From assembly GCA_014728295.1 (NCBI GenBank), contig WJLW01000127.1, positions 1 to 64,000 on the forward strand: a stretch of 64,000 bases of DNA, in the 5' to 3' direction. How positions within the stretch are numbered: position 1 is the first letter of the stretch; every line of letters begins with the position of its first letter. Origin of the DNA: Chitinivibrionales bacterium (lineage in GTDB: Bacteria > Fibrobacterota > Chitinivibrionia > Chitinivibrionales > WJKA01). Below, one piece after another: positions 34,375 through 44,047 of this stretch. The notes under the pieces are model-generated. The model was not told the origin of the DNA. It made no database searches and saw only the letters and a program-made list of their open reading frames with translations. Position numbers and translations under genes: made by a program.

Positions 34375-35735
34375 TTCGCAAAATTTCTGCACCAATAAAT
34401 ATTTGTCTTTTTCTTACTGAAGTATGCAATCTCAGATGTGAATATTGCTTGAATTTTTGGAGGCATACAGATGCAAGAAAAGGCACTATGTCGGAAGAAG
34501 ATTTTGATCGACTAGTTGAGATGTTTGTCAAGGCCCAAGTCTTCTATGTCATTCTTAATGGCGGGGAGCCCATGACTAAGTACACCTTGTTGGAGCATGC
34601 ACTACTAAAGCTCCGGGAAAACAACATTTCATATACTGTAAATTCTAACCTTACTCTAGCGGATGAAGAAAAGCTGCGCAGGCTTATCGATGCAGGGATG
34701 GACCATGTCTTAACTAGTTTTATTTGCCATGATCCGAAAATAACTGACGAAACTGTTGGTGTGCCCGGCACGTTTGACAGAATGATAAGAGGGATTAAAC
34801 TGGCAGTTAAGATGGGGGTGAGAGTTGATGCAAATATGGTAGTCGGGAATCACAACAGTCAAGATATCTATAAAACAGGCCAATTGGCACACAGCCTGGG
34901 TTGTGATAAGTTTTTTGGTACTCGACTTGTGCCTGTGCCCTCCGATAATAAAATAGAAGGTACTGCTCAAGCTGTTGCACGCGAAGATGCAATTGCAACA
35001 TTAGATGAATTGCTAAAATTAAAAAATAATACTGGTATTATGGTGGGTTCGCTTGTAAGCTATCCGCTATGCTTGTTAGGTGACTTGGAAAAATATGCTG
35101 ATTTTGTTACGCGGGGTTGTCCTTCGCAGTCTGGGCGTAGAATGAGTATATACGCCAATGGTGACTATAGTGCCTGCCCTCACGAACCCAGGTTTTATGG
35201 TAATGTATTTAAAGAGGGTCTAATCGAAGCTTGGAATAACATTAGCACCTGGAGAGAGGGCGGCTTCCACTTTGAAGGTTGTGAAGGATGCGATTATATA
35301 GATGTATGCAACACTGGATGTCGAACTTCAAGTTTGGCTTATTTTAATAAACAAAATGGGCCAGATCCATTGATGACAAATAAGAACAATTTTGTTAAAA
35401 AATATCGAATAGTATATGATGAAGGGTTCCTCAAAAAGCTTGATGAAAACGTACGCTTTACAGTTCCTGGAAGGATCAGGTTCCGGAAAGAGGAAGGCTT
35501 TTATCTGGTTAATATTAGATGGGGTAATACCATTTCAGTTGATACGGAAATCGCTGAATTTCTTTTAAAATATCAGCAAAATAAGGAAAGCTTTTGCCTT
35601 GAAGATTTTGGCAAAGAAAAAAAGAATACTTTGGCAAATTTATTTTTTAAAGATGTTGTCGAGAATAAAGAAATGAAATATGGGGACAATCGACATCGCA
35701 TTGGGCTAAGTGTTGATCCCAGCACGTTGAAATAG
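34371..35735 (+). CDS. Radical SAM/SPASM enzyme
   Basis: 454 residues. The radical SAM motif is C19-C23-C26 (TEVCNLRCEYC), followed by LNGGEPMT. A SPASM domain near 260-325 carries a Cys series (RGCPSQS, SACPHE, EGCEGCDYIDVCNTGC) for auxiliary Fe-S clusters. The last 100 residues (RFRKEEGFYLVNIRW onward) form an extra domain that resembles PqqD-like or winged-helix recognition domains. SPASM enzymes modify peptides, sugars or other enzymes. It overlaps the MiaB-like gene by 4 bases. No precursor peptide gene was found nearby. Confidence 0.87.
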   Translation: MIRKISAPINICLFLTEVCNLRCEYCLNFWRHTDARKGTMSEEDFDRLVEMFVKAQVFYVILNGGEPMTKYTLLEHALLKLRENNISYTVNSNLTLADEEKLRRLIDAGMDHVLTSFICHDPKITDETVGVPGTFDRMIRGIKLAVKMGVRVDANMVVGNHNSQDIYKTGQLAHSLGCDKFFGTRLVPVPSDNKIEGTAQAVAREDAIATLDELLKLKNNTGIMVGSLVSYPLCLLGDLEKYADFVTRGCPSQSGRRMSIYANGDYSACPHEPRFYGNVFKEGLIEAWNNISTWREGGFHFEGCEGCDYIDVCNTGCRTSSLAYFNKQNGPDPLMTNKNNFVKKYRIVYDEGFLKKLDENVRFTVPGRIRFRKEEGFYLVNIRWGNTISVDTEIAEFLLKYQQNKESFCLEDFGKEKKNTLANLFFKDVVENKEMKYGDNRHRIGLSVDPSTLK

Positions 35736-35868
35736 ATTTAGCTCATTAAATTGTATTTAACGTTTCTATTTAGGCGCTTGTATGCATTTCGAAGTATACT
35801 GTTGCTATTATACACATAAGGAAGCTTTTTGTGAAAAATAAGGGTTTCACTAAGAGGAGAATGTCAGA

Positions 35869-37260
35869 TTGAAAGTCAGTAACTTTGATTTGATACCTAA
35901 AGAGGGAAAAGCGTTTGTATATGGTTTAGGCAAAGAAAGCATAAATGTTGCTCGGGAAATTAAGAACAAAAGAAGAGATATTACAGTTAAAGGATTTATA
36001 AAAGATGAGATGTCTAATAGTAAAACTATATTAAGATCAATGATAAAAAATGCAATTATTCCTGAATTTAATAATGTAAAATTGTGGAAGAATATTGAAG
36101 ATCTGCAAGATTATGATTTCATTGTTATTCCTTATTGTTGTAGTTTGCGTGCAGTTCAAAAAATGTCAAAACGTAATATTTACAAATATCTGCTATTTGA
36201 TAATAAGAAAGAAGTTACAAGAAAGCAGATGATAAATGCAAATAAAAATATTAAGTCATACTTTTTAGAGCGCGATTTAGGTAAAAAGTATTACTTTGAG
36301 AAAAGCCGGTCAATTCGTACATTTATTTCAACAAGATGCAATGCTAAATGTGTATTTTGCGCAGCTAGTAGTAGCGTAGATGCAAAATTTAATATGGGAA
36401 TTGAGCTTTTTGAGAATGTTGTAAGGCAATTCCTACAATGTAATGGGTGCGAAATATCGCTTTCCCCAAATATTGGCGATCCATTGGTCGACAAGGGCTT
36501 TTGTGAAAAAGTAGAATTGGCAAAAAATATGGGGATTAAAAGCATTAAAATGTCAACCAACGGGATACTGCTTGCAAACGAGAAAATACGACAAGCTACA
36601 TTAAGATTTGTAAGCAAAATGAATATTAGTCTTCCGAGCTTTCAGCCTAAAGAATACAGCGAAATATTTGGAGTAGAAAAAGGAGAGCAAGTAGCAGAGG
36701 GGTTATTAAAGCTCTTGCAGGAAAAGGAGCAAATCAACAGCAAGGTAATAGTTACATTGGGCCTTAGGTTGGCAAGGCCATTGAATGAAGTCATGAGCGA
36801 TGAGGAAATGTCACCGTTTTTGAAATATGTAAAAACAGGAATGCTGAGGCTTAATCCACTAATTGAAATGGACAATTGGTCGGGAACAATTTCTGATGCG
36901 AATATGATTGGTATTATGTATCAAAGAAAAGAAGAGAATTTGATTAAAGATGTTCCCTGTACAAGGATAATGAAGCAGCCTGCTGTATTGCCCGATGGAA
37001 TGATAAGGCTCTGTGCCTGCAGATATTACAGGTCAAATTATGATGACTTAATTGTTGGAGATATAAATGAAGAACCACTTAAAAATATCATTTTTGGTAA
37101 AAGGCATAAGGAAATAATAAAAAATTGGATTGGAGGGGATTTGCCGGTTCCCTGTCGTCAATGCACATTATATGAACCTTATTTGATTGCCGGCTGGGCC
37201 TCAAAATATAGAAAAATAATTGGCAAAACAACAGGAAGAATTTTTCATTATTTTAGTTAA
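35869..37260 (+). CDS. Radical SAM enzyme with PglD_N-like N-terminal domain
   Basis: 463 residues from a TTG preceded by GAGGAG. Residues 1-130 resemble the nucleotide-binding N-domain of PglD-type proteins (AFVYGLGKESINVAREI, then VKGFIKDE). The radical SAM motif is C157-C161-C164 (STRCNAKCVFC), and a SPASM-like end follows (CTRIMKQ, RLCACRYY, PCRQCTLY). The combination of a sugar-pathway Rossmann module and radical SAM chemistry is not one I recognise. Coding bases are among the most A+T-rich in the window. Confidence 0.82.
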   Translation: MKVSNFDLIPKEGKAFVYGLGKESINVAREIKNKRRDITVKGFIKDEMSNSKTILRSMIKNAIIPEFNNVKLWKNIEDLQDYDFIVIPYCCSLRAVQKMSKRNIYKYLLFDNKKEVTRKQMINANKNIKSYFLERDLGKKYYFEKSRSIRTFISTRCNAKCVFCAASSSVDAKFNMGIELFENVVRQFLQCNGCEISLSPNIGDPLVDKGFCEKVELAKNMGIKSIKMSTNGILLANEKIRQATLRFVSKMNISLPSFQPKEYSEIFGVEKGEQVAEGLLKLLQEKEQINSKVIVTLGLRLARPLNEVMSDEEMSPFLKYVKTGMLRLNPLIEMDNWSGTISDANMIGIMYQRKEENLIKDVPCTRIMKQPAVLPDGMIRLCACRYYRSNYDDLIVGDINEEPLKNIIFGKRHKEIIKNWIGGDLPVPCRQCTLYEPYLIAGWASKYRKIIGKTTGRIFHYFS

Positions 37261-37270
37261 GGGTTAACTT

Positions 37271-37951
37271 ATGCAAACTAGAATGGCAGTAATACCAGCT
37301 CGCGGTGGATCAAAAAGGCTTAAAGATAAAAATATATTTCCATTAGCGGGCAAGCCTTTGATTTCATATACTATAAATGCAGTTTTAGATTCTGACTGTT
37401 TTGAAACGGTTGTTGTTTCAACGGATTCGGATAAAATTGCTGAAGTGGCTTTATCTATCCAAGGCGTTTCAATTTATAAAAGATCGGGAGATATGGCAAA
37501 TGAAAAGGTGACTGTACTGGAAGCTTTGCTGGATATGATGAAGAGCTATAAAAAGCACGATGTCTTTAGCTTTTTTCTACCAACGTGCCCATTTAGAACA
37601 GCTCAAGATATTCAACAGGGTATTAAATTGCTTAAATATGATGTTGATTCGGTTATCAGTGTGTGCAAATATGATCAGCCAATGCAACTTGCAATGGTCA
37701 AAAAAAAGGACGATATAATTCCAATTTATGATAACTTAACCAGTGGTTTCACAAATAGCAGGTTTTTTACTCCTTATTACAAGCCAAATGGTGGATATTA
37801 TATTTCTTGGTGGGATAAATTAATTAGGAACAGAAATTTTTTCAAAGGAAACATAAAGGGATATGAAATGCCTAAAGAGCGTTCTATAGATATTGACTAT
37901 CTCCTGGATATAAAATATGCAGAAGCTGTTTTAGAGACTATTGGCAAATAG
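37271..37951 (+). CDS. CMP-sugar synthase (NeuA-like)
   Basis: 226 residues of the acylneuraminate cytidylyltransferase family with a canonical CTP loop: VIPARGGSKRLKDKNI, then AGKPLISYTI, VVVSTDSDKIAEVA, FFLPTCPFRTAQDI and IDIDYLLDIKYAE at the C-terminus. It is the second family member in the island; the first (30661) has a disrupted loop. It activates a 2-keto sugar acid with CMP. It lies between the third radical SAM gene and a TylF-like methyltransferase. Confidence 0.88.
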   Translation: MQTRMAVIPARGGSKRLKDKNIFPLAGKPLISYTINAVLDSDCFETVVVSTDSDKIAEVALSIQGVSIYKRSGDMANEKVTVLEALLDMMKSYKKHDVFSFFLPTCPFRTAQDIQQGIKLLKYDVDSVISVCKYDQPMQLAMVKKKDDIIPIYDNLTSGFTNSRFFTPYYKPNGGYYISWWDKLIRNRNFFKGNIKGYEMPKERSIDIDYLLDIKYAEAVLETIGK

Positions 37952-37984
37952 AATACATGAACATAGATTAAAAAAGGAAAAGAT

Positions 37985-38689
37985 GTGATTAATTTGCCAT
38001 ATTTTGAGAAGGCTTGGGACTACGAAAACGGCTTTTATTTAACATGCCATCTAAAAAGAATGAGTAAAATGCTCGCACAATACGAATTGTTTAAAATGTC
38101 AGAAAACATACCCGGTGCAATTGTAGAGTGCGGAGTATTCAAGGGCGTTTCTTTGGTGCGATGGGCTATGTACAGAAGTCTATTTAGTAGCTATATCACT
38201 AAAAAGATTGTTGGATTTGATATATTTGGCAAATTTCCAACTCCCCAAAAATCAGAAGATAAAGAACGTTTGGAAAAATGGTTTTCCGGCAAAGCAATAG
38301 GCGGAGAAAACCAGGCAATACAAAATCCAGGTGAAGAAAGTATTTCAATAGAACAATTGACCGAAATACTGAAAAAGAAGGGTGTGAGTGAAAATATAGA
38401 CCTTATAAAAGGGGACGTCATTGAATCAATACCCAGGTATATTGATGAAAATCCTGAGTTGAGAATAAGCTTGCTTAATTTAGACACAGATGTATATGAA
38501 CCGGCTGCAACGATACTTGAGCATCTCTATCCTAGGCTGACTGTGGGTGGAATTCTTCTCATAGATGATTATGCTGTTTTCCCGGGCGAAACAAAAGCTG
38601 TTGACGAGTATTTCAAGAACAAAAATGCAAAAATAAGAAAATTGACATTTAGCATGACCCCTTCCTACATCATCAAAGAGTCAAACTAA
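37985..38689 (+). CDS. TylF/MycF-family methyltransferase
   Basis: 234 residues from a GTG, with AAAAGG upstream; the nearby ATG at 37983 runs straight into a stop. The family motifs are PGAIVECGVFKGVSLVRWA, KIVGFDIFGKFPTP, LIKGDVIESIPRYIDENPE, LLNLDTDVYEPAATILEHLY and LLIDDYAVFPGETKAVDEY. It is the second TylF-like gene in the island and, like the first, follows a CMP-sugar synthase. Confidence 0.87.
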   Translation: MINLPYFEKAWDYENGFYLTCHLKRMSKMLAQYELFKMSENIPGAIVECGVFKGVSLVRWAMYRSLFSSYITKKIVGFDIFGKFPTPQKSEDKERLEKWFSGKAIGGENQAIQNPGEESISIEQLTEILKKKGVSENIDLIKGDVIESIPRYIDENPELRISLLNLDTDVYEPAATILEHLYPRLTVGGILLIDDYAVFPGETKAVDEYFKNKNAKIRKLTFSMTPSYIIKESN

Positions 38690-38731
38690 AGCTCCTTGTT
38701 TTGCCCTAAATACTCCTGAGCATATAATTGC

Positions 38732-40774
38732 ATGAACAAAACGGATAAAGCTAAAAAGCTCAACATACTTATTATTCTCAATCAAGAAAGATTAGATGAC
38801 GCTTTCTTATCTTATTTATCGAATGCAGACATAATTATCGATATTGCACGACCTGAACAGTTGTTTTTTACTTTTTACCATCAGGAATTGTTCGATTACC
38901 AATATGGAGAGAACCAACTGGTTGTCAAGGGGAAAGAATATGCCGTTGAAACTTACGAGGAGGCAAAAGAAGATTTCCTGTCATGGGTAAGTAAATTTCC
39001 CAATCAGAAAGTTGCCTTTGGAAAATCTCTGAAGGAGCTTTTTGTATACGAAAACAAATTTTCTTTATGGTGGCTTACCGGCGTTTCCCAGAAGCAGTTT
39101 AATAAAACGCCGGCTGGTGCATATTTTCACCAAATGCATTCTTTGAAAAGGATATTTAGAGAAAGAATGAATGAGATTTGTCCACCAGATAAAGAAGTAT
39201 CTATTAAGATATCTGCTGATAATCATAGTGAATTCAATCTTTTTAAAACATATCTGCAGGCCCAAATGGATAAGGTCGCTGAAATTAGCTATCTGCGAGG
39301 AGATAGTAAATCATCAAATGGCAAGGGATTGCTCTTTGCGAAAATCTTCCGCAGTGTAGGTACTATAATATACACATCATTTAACTTGTTTCTAACTACG
39401 AAAAGTGTACGCCATGCACACAAAAACAATGACAATGCGGCGGCAATATACATATATACAGATTTTGAGAAGGACTGGAATGCAGCGGCAACCAAATATA
39501 CATCAGATAGGTATCTTGGGGATATTTACAATTATTTAAAAAGCAAAGGAGAAAATGTTGCATGGCTGCCTTTCCTGAATAAACAGAAAAAGTTGAATAA
39601 ATGGAGCAATTCGAATCTGGGCACTTTTAATCTATTAGCAATGGCATACTCTGATCAAATTAAAGCATCATTTATCATTGCAAAGTCGCTTTTTTGGTGG
39701 CATATTGTGTTATGGAGAATAAGCAAATTAAAGCTAAAATTCAAGATGGAGCCATTGGAGTTCGCACTCCTTCAAATTTGTCTCAATGACTTGAGCCGAT
39801 GCATTAATGGCGCATGCTTGCCCCATCTTTTCACTTTTGAATGGCTGGCACGGTCAGTTCCAAAGCATGCCAAATGTATTGCTTACCGTAAGGAATTTCA
39901 TTCAATAGGCAGAATTATAAGAGCTGCACTTAAGAACACGAATGTGAAAGCTATAGGAATACAACATGGATTGACAAGGCATGTCTATTATCAGTATCTC
40001 TTATCTAAGGATGAAACAGGCCTTGATTGTAATAAGAACGAAATGAATTCTGATTTCATTCACTACATGCCTGTTCCCGAGCACAATCTCTTGTTTGGGC
40101 AACACACTAAAGACATCTTCCTGAAAGATTGCGCCTACCCGCAAGAGAGGCTGATTATAACAGGGTACACAAGGATAAGCGCATTCCCAGAATATAAAAA
40201 TAAGATAACTCATGAAAATGTAGAAAGATTAAAGGCTACTTATAATGTGCCAGCTAATGAATTTGTCTTGACCTATTGCATAAATACCAACGATAGGAAT
40301 TATATCAATTCCGCGGCAAGCTTGCTAATAGAGGCAATTCAATTGACTCAGTCCAAGCCATACCTAATTGTCAAGCCACACCCTAATTATGGCGGCAAGG
40401 AATATTTCGAGAGGTTTGCTAAAGAAAAAGGATTTAACCGTTATAAAATTGCATATGATTCTATAGAAAATTGCCTTATTGTTAGTGACATATTGTGCTC
40501 CCTATTTTCAAACGTTACTTATGAGGCATTTATGATTGGGAAGCCTGCGTTTATTCTGGGCGTCGGTTATGACTACACCTACGAACCGATTTTTCGAGAT
40601 CCTGCTATTAATGTCGTAGATAATTCAATAAAGGGTGCCAAGATTATTGATGCATTTTTACTAAATAAGGAATTTCGGCAATCATTTGAAAACAAAAGAG
40701 AAAATTTTTTAGACTATTATTTTTGCAACCTTGACGGTAAATCCTTTGAACGCGCTTCAACTATTTTAAGTTGA
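38732..40774 (+). CDS. Large GT-B-like surface-carbohydrate transferase
   Basis: 680 residues. The N-terminal half is not recognisable. The C-terminal half has the look of GT-B or CDP-glycerol glycerophosphotransferase-type proteins: VKAIGIQHGLTRHVYY, RLIITGYTRISAF, YLIVKPHPNYGG, SDILCSLFSNVTYEAFMIGKPAFILG. The IQHG, KPHP and S/T-x-x-YEA pattern is common to transferases of capsule and surface-glycan clusters, including those using CMP-activated acids. It follows the CMP-sugar synthase and methyltransferase, so it may transfer that sugar; this is inference. Confidence 0.7.
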   Translation: MNKTDKAKKLNILIILNQERLDDAFLSYLSNADIIIDIARPEQLFFTFYHQELFDYQYGENQLVVKGKEYAVETYEEAKEDFLSWVSKFPNQKVAFGKSLKELFVYENKFSLWWLTGVSQKQFNKTPAGAYFHQMHSLKRIFRERMNEICPPDKEVSIKISADNHSEFNLFKTYLQAQMDKVAEISYLRGDSKSSNGKGLLFAKIFRSVGTIIYTSFNLFLTTKSVRHAHKNNDNAAAIYIYTDFEKDWNAAATKYTSDRYLGDIYNYLKSKGENVAWLPFLNKQKKLNKWSNSNLGTFNLLAMAYSDQIKASFIIAKSLFWWHIVLWRISKLKLKFKMEPLEFALLQICLNDLSRCINGACLPHLFTFEWLARSVPKHAKCIAYRKEFHSIGRIIRAALKNTNVKAIGIQHGLTRHVYYQYLLSKDETGLDCNKNEMNSDFIHYMPVPEHNLLFGQHTKDIFLKDCAYPQERLIITGYTRISAFPEYKNKITHENVERLKATYNVPANEFVLTYCINTNDRNYINSAASLLIEAIQLTQSKPYLIVKPHPNYGGKEYFERFAKEKGFNRYKIAYDSIENCLIVSDILCSLFSNVTYEAFMIGKPAFILGVGYDYTYEPIFRDPAINVVDNSIKGAKIIDAFLLNKEFRQSFENKRENFLDYYFCNLDGKSFERASTILS

Positions 40775-40827
40775 AACTGTTATGCCTTAAATGATATTAA
40801 CGAACTGAACAGATTGTACTCAAGTGT

Positions 40828-42342
40828 ATGCACGTGTATGAGCGGCTAGCACGCAATACAGTATCGAACTTCATCTTCAAGCCAATTAATATTGCGATAA
40901 GCCTAATTGCAATAGGTGTTTTAATACGAGTATTAGGCAAAGAAAAATACGGCATTCTGCTTCTGGCAGGAACGGTGACAGGACAGTTTTTTGCTTTTGA
41001 TTTTGGGTTGGTGGGCGGGTTATTAAAGTTTATACCTCAGTTTAAGGCAGAAGGAAATACTGGAAAAATTAATAGCGCAATTTGTGCAGCTTTCATGATT
41101 TTTATATGTCTGGGTATTGTTGTTTGTATCGCCATTTCAATATTTACCTACTTTGAAGGAACAAAAATATTCAAAGTAGATGCTCAACACTATAATTCAG
41201 CAAAAAGCATTTTGTATTTTGCAGCATTAGGAGCATTGGTTCTTTGGCCATCAAAAGTTGTTACGACTTCTCTTAAAGCCTTCAACAAATTCCACGTGCT
41301 TAATATAATTAATTCTATAGAAGTTTTATTTCGACAATCAATCTGGATTATTTGCAGCATTACAGGGATGAAAGTTGAATACATATTTCTAGCCGGCTAT
41401 ATACTCCCGTTGTTAATATTTTTCGCAATCAGGGCGGGTATTCTCAAGGCAAGTTTCAAGCAATTGGAATTTAAATTTGGCAGGCAATTATTTGCTATTT
41501 TGAAACAAATCTGGCAATATAGCTCCTGGATTTTAATAAGTAACTTGAGCGTAATGTTAAAATATCAGGCAGATCGATTTGTCGTTTCCCTTCTTCTCGG
41601 TGTCAGCAATTTAGCAATATACCATGTCATTCAAAGAGCATTTGTTTTTGTTATTGAAATTACAATTCTGCTAAAAAAGGCACTCTTGCCGGTTGCTTCA
41701 GAGTTATACACAAAGAATAGCTCGCAATTTCAGGAATTGCTAGTAAGAGGGTCCAGAATGGCAAATGCATTATACGCTCCACTTGTCGGTGTACTTATTA
41801 TCCTAATTGAGCCATTAATGCGCTATTGGGTAGGGAGTGAATACAGAAATTACTACTGGCTCATGCGCATAGTACTTATTTACTCATTGCTTGTCTATAC
41901 CGGTTTTTTCTTAAGTGCTGGGGCGAGAACTATCCACACTGTAGCTAAATTTCAAGCAAAATTTGGTGTAATCTCTGCTGGGATCTTTATCACTTTAATG
42001 ATCGTGTTAACAAAAATTTATGGCCTTTATGGGGCTGTGTTGAGTCATGTTTTCTCTGGATTGATTACTATGCCGCTTGGCTACCACTATATTCTGAAGC
42101 ATTCAAATATCACCTGGAGGCAATTTCTCACGCAAGCTACATTTAAAGGTCAGCGAACAACCTGGTTCCTCTTGCTTGTCTTAGCGCCTTTTATTTCTGT
42201 TATTAATCAATTATCTGATTGGATGTTTGCACTAGTCGGATTCTGTATCTCAGTTGCCTTCTTATCATTTTCTTGGTTTTGGTGCATAGACAGTAAAGTA
42301 AAGGGTAGATTGCAAGGATATTTTGCAATATGGTGCGTATGA
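40828..42342 (+). CDS. Wzx-type polysaccharide flippase
   Basis: 504 residues with about 12 to 14 hydrophobic helices of the MOP/PST exporter superfamily. The N-terminal FIFKPINIAISLIAIGVLIRVLGKEKYGILLLAGT pattern and the EYRNYYWLMRIV region fit Wzx. It moves lipid-linked oligosaccharides across the inner membrane. It ends 12 bases inside the next gene. Confidence 0.87.
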   Translation: MHVYERLARNTVSNFIFKPINIAISLIAIGVLIRVLGKEKYGILLLAGTVTGQFFAFDFGLVGGLLKFIPQFKAEGNTGKINSAICAAFMIFICLGIVVCIAISIFTYFEGTKIFKVDAQHYNSAKSILYFAALGALVLWPSKVVTTSLKAFNKFHVLNIINSIEVLFRQSIWIICSITGMKVEYIFLAGYILPLLIFFAIRAGILKASFKQLEFKFGRQLFAILKQIWQYSSWILISNLSVMLKYQADRFVVSLLLGVSNLAIYHVIQRAFVFVIEITILLKKALLPVASELYTKNSSQFQELLVRGSRMANALYAPLVGVLIILIEPLMRYWVGSEYRNYYWLMRIVLIYSLLVYTGFFLSAGARTIHTVAKFQAKFGVISAGIFITLMIVLTKIYGLYGAVLSHVFSGLITMPLGYHYILKHSNITWRQFLTQATFKGQRTTWFLLLVLAPFISVINQLSDWMFALVGFCISVAFLSFSWFWCIDSKVKGRLQGYFAIWCV

Positions 42343-43172
42343 AGAAACGAATTTTTTCAATAGTTAGAACAAGATTTTCAGTAAAATCTGGTAAATGGGG
42401 GAATTATGTTCCCGATGAAAAGTGGCTGAATTTTAGAATGGATATGCTTGAGAAATGTGGACTGAATGCTATGAGAATGCAAACTTGCAAGGATTTTATA
42501 TGGTTTATTGAAGCCAGCCCCGAAACTTATGAATTCGTTAAAGAGCATGTTTGCAGTTGGAATATGCCTTCCGCATTCGCAATACGTTCGAAAGGTGACA
42601 AAAATGAAGGGTTTGCTAAAATATCGCAAGAATATTTCAAGCTAATACCGGAATCTCAAATGTACGTAAATATTCGTGTGGATAGTGATGATGTTCTTCA
42701 CCCCGATACGGTTTATAAATTTTCAAAATACATATCAAATGAATTTCCCATTGTCGGTGTAGAGAAAGGGTTTAAGCTTGATTGGTTCGGCGGGAAAATT
42801 TGCAAGCACAATTTTATCCATAGCGCAATTCTTGGGCAGCTATCTACAAACAAAGATGGCGTATTTGGTCCGGGTGGACACAAGACCATACGTACACATT
42901 TTAATCATATAAGTTTTATTGATATCCCGTTTATACAAATAGTCCATGGAACCAATGTACGGGCTAAAATAAGTGAAAAAAGTGAGGTGCTTTCAAAGAA
43001 AGATTTTGGAAATATAATAAGTGCATATAATATTACATGGGAACCTACGAACTATGCGCCAGATGGAAGATCTCAAGCGGAGATATCATTAAACGTGAGC
43101 AAAAGTGTATACCTTAAAAAGCAGATAAAAATGGCTTTTACAAGATTTAGGAAGCTGGTAAAAGGCAATTAA
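42330..43172 (+). CDS. Putative glycosyltransferase (rhamnosyltransferase-like)
   Basis: 280 residues resembling the 'putative rhamnosyl transferase' family: an early RTRFSVKSGKWGN segment, a W-F-I-E motif near residue 54, and RVDSDDVLHPDTV near 113-126, the counterpart of the DSDD metal-binding motif. The start overlaps the flippase end; an ATG at 42339 forms an ATGA overlap and could be used instead. The sugar specificity is unknown. Confidence 0.7.
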   Translation: MVRMKKRIFSIVRTRFSVKSGKWGNYVPDEKWLNFRMDMLEKCGLNAMRMQTCKDFIWFIEASPETYEFVKEHVCSWNMPSAFAIRSKGDKNEGFAKISQEYFKLIPESQMYVNIRVDSDDVLHPDTVYKFSKYISNEFPIVGVEKGFKLDWFGGKICKHNFIHSAILGQLSTNKDGVFGPGGHKTIRTHFNHISFIDIPFIQIVHGTNVRAKISEKSEVLSKKDFGNIISAYNITWEPTNYAPDGRSQAEISLNVSKSVYLKKQIKMAFTRFRKLVKGN

Positions 43173-43259
43173 AGCTAGTTATAATGCTGAATATAAATTG
43201 CTTTGATTTCCAAACAAAATTCGAGTACACTTAATTGCGAGTAGTTTATGCTAAAATAA

Positions 43260-43919
43260 TTTGCATCTTATTTATGGTTAAAGATACTTAGCCAGCGATT
43301 TTTTGTAGATAATTTCCATCGACTCTATTATTCAAAAAAGAACCAAACATGGAAGAATACGTATTGGTGCGGAGAATTTGTGCGTAAATGTCCCTTTGAT
43401 CTGTGGGTTTATCAGGAAATTATCTGTGAAGTTAAGCCGGACTTGATTGTTGAATGCGGCGCAGGCAAAGGGGGCAGTGCATTGTTCTTTGCTCACATGC
43501 TGGATATAATTAAAAAGGGAAAAGTTATTAGCATAGACGTACAAGATTTTGAGAATATGGCAATGCATAAACGAATTCAAAGGCTTAAAGGATCATCTGT
43601 TTCGAGCAAAACTATAGAAATTGTTAAATCAGAAATAAAAGGCACGGACACAGTCATGGTTGTTCTCGATTCTGATCATCGACAAGAGCATGTAGAAGCG
43701 GAGCTTGAGCTTTATAGTGATTTAGTCTCTGTAGGGAGCTATCTAATTGTTGAGGACAGCCATATGAATGGTCATCCGGTAAATAAGCGTTTTGGTAAAG
43801 GCCCATTCGAGGCGATTGAAAGTTTCCTTTTAAGAAGCAATAAATTTGTTCCAGATAAGAATAGAGAGAAGTTTATGATGACTTTTAATCCATTAGGCTA
43901 TTTGAAGCGCGTTAATTAA
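43260..43919 (+). pseudogene. CmcI-like methyltransferase with broken or unusual start
   Basis: The product matches the cephalosporin-hydroxylase/rhamnosyl O-methyltransferase (CmcI) family: FHRLYYS, TWKNTYWCGEFVRKCPFDLWVYQEI, DLIVECGAGKGGSALF, ISIDVQDFE, VLDSDH and VEDSHMNG. The conserved N-terminus extends back to about 43290 in frame, but the frame meets a stop at 43257 with no ATG, GTG or TTG. An ATG at 43274 is one base out of frame; removing one A from the AAA at 43280-43282 would give MVKILSQR joined to the rest. Either this is a frameshift or an error, or the gene uses a non-standard start. Starting at GTG 43380 would lose conserved residues. Confidence 0.6.
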
Positions 43920-44047
43920 TAAGTAGAGGATTAAGCATTAGGACAGGCTACATACTTATTTGCATCCTTATTAAGAAACAAATTATAAAAAAGACTACGG
44001 TAGCAGGATGAACCTCTGTCGACCTACAATAATCAAAAGAGCAATTT

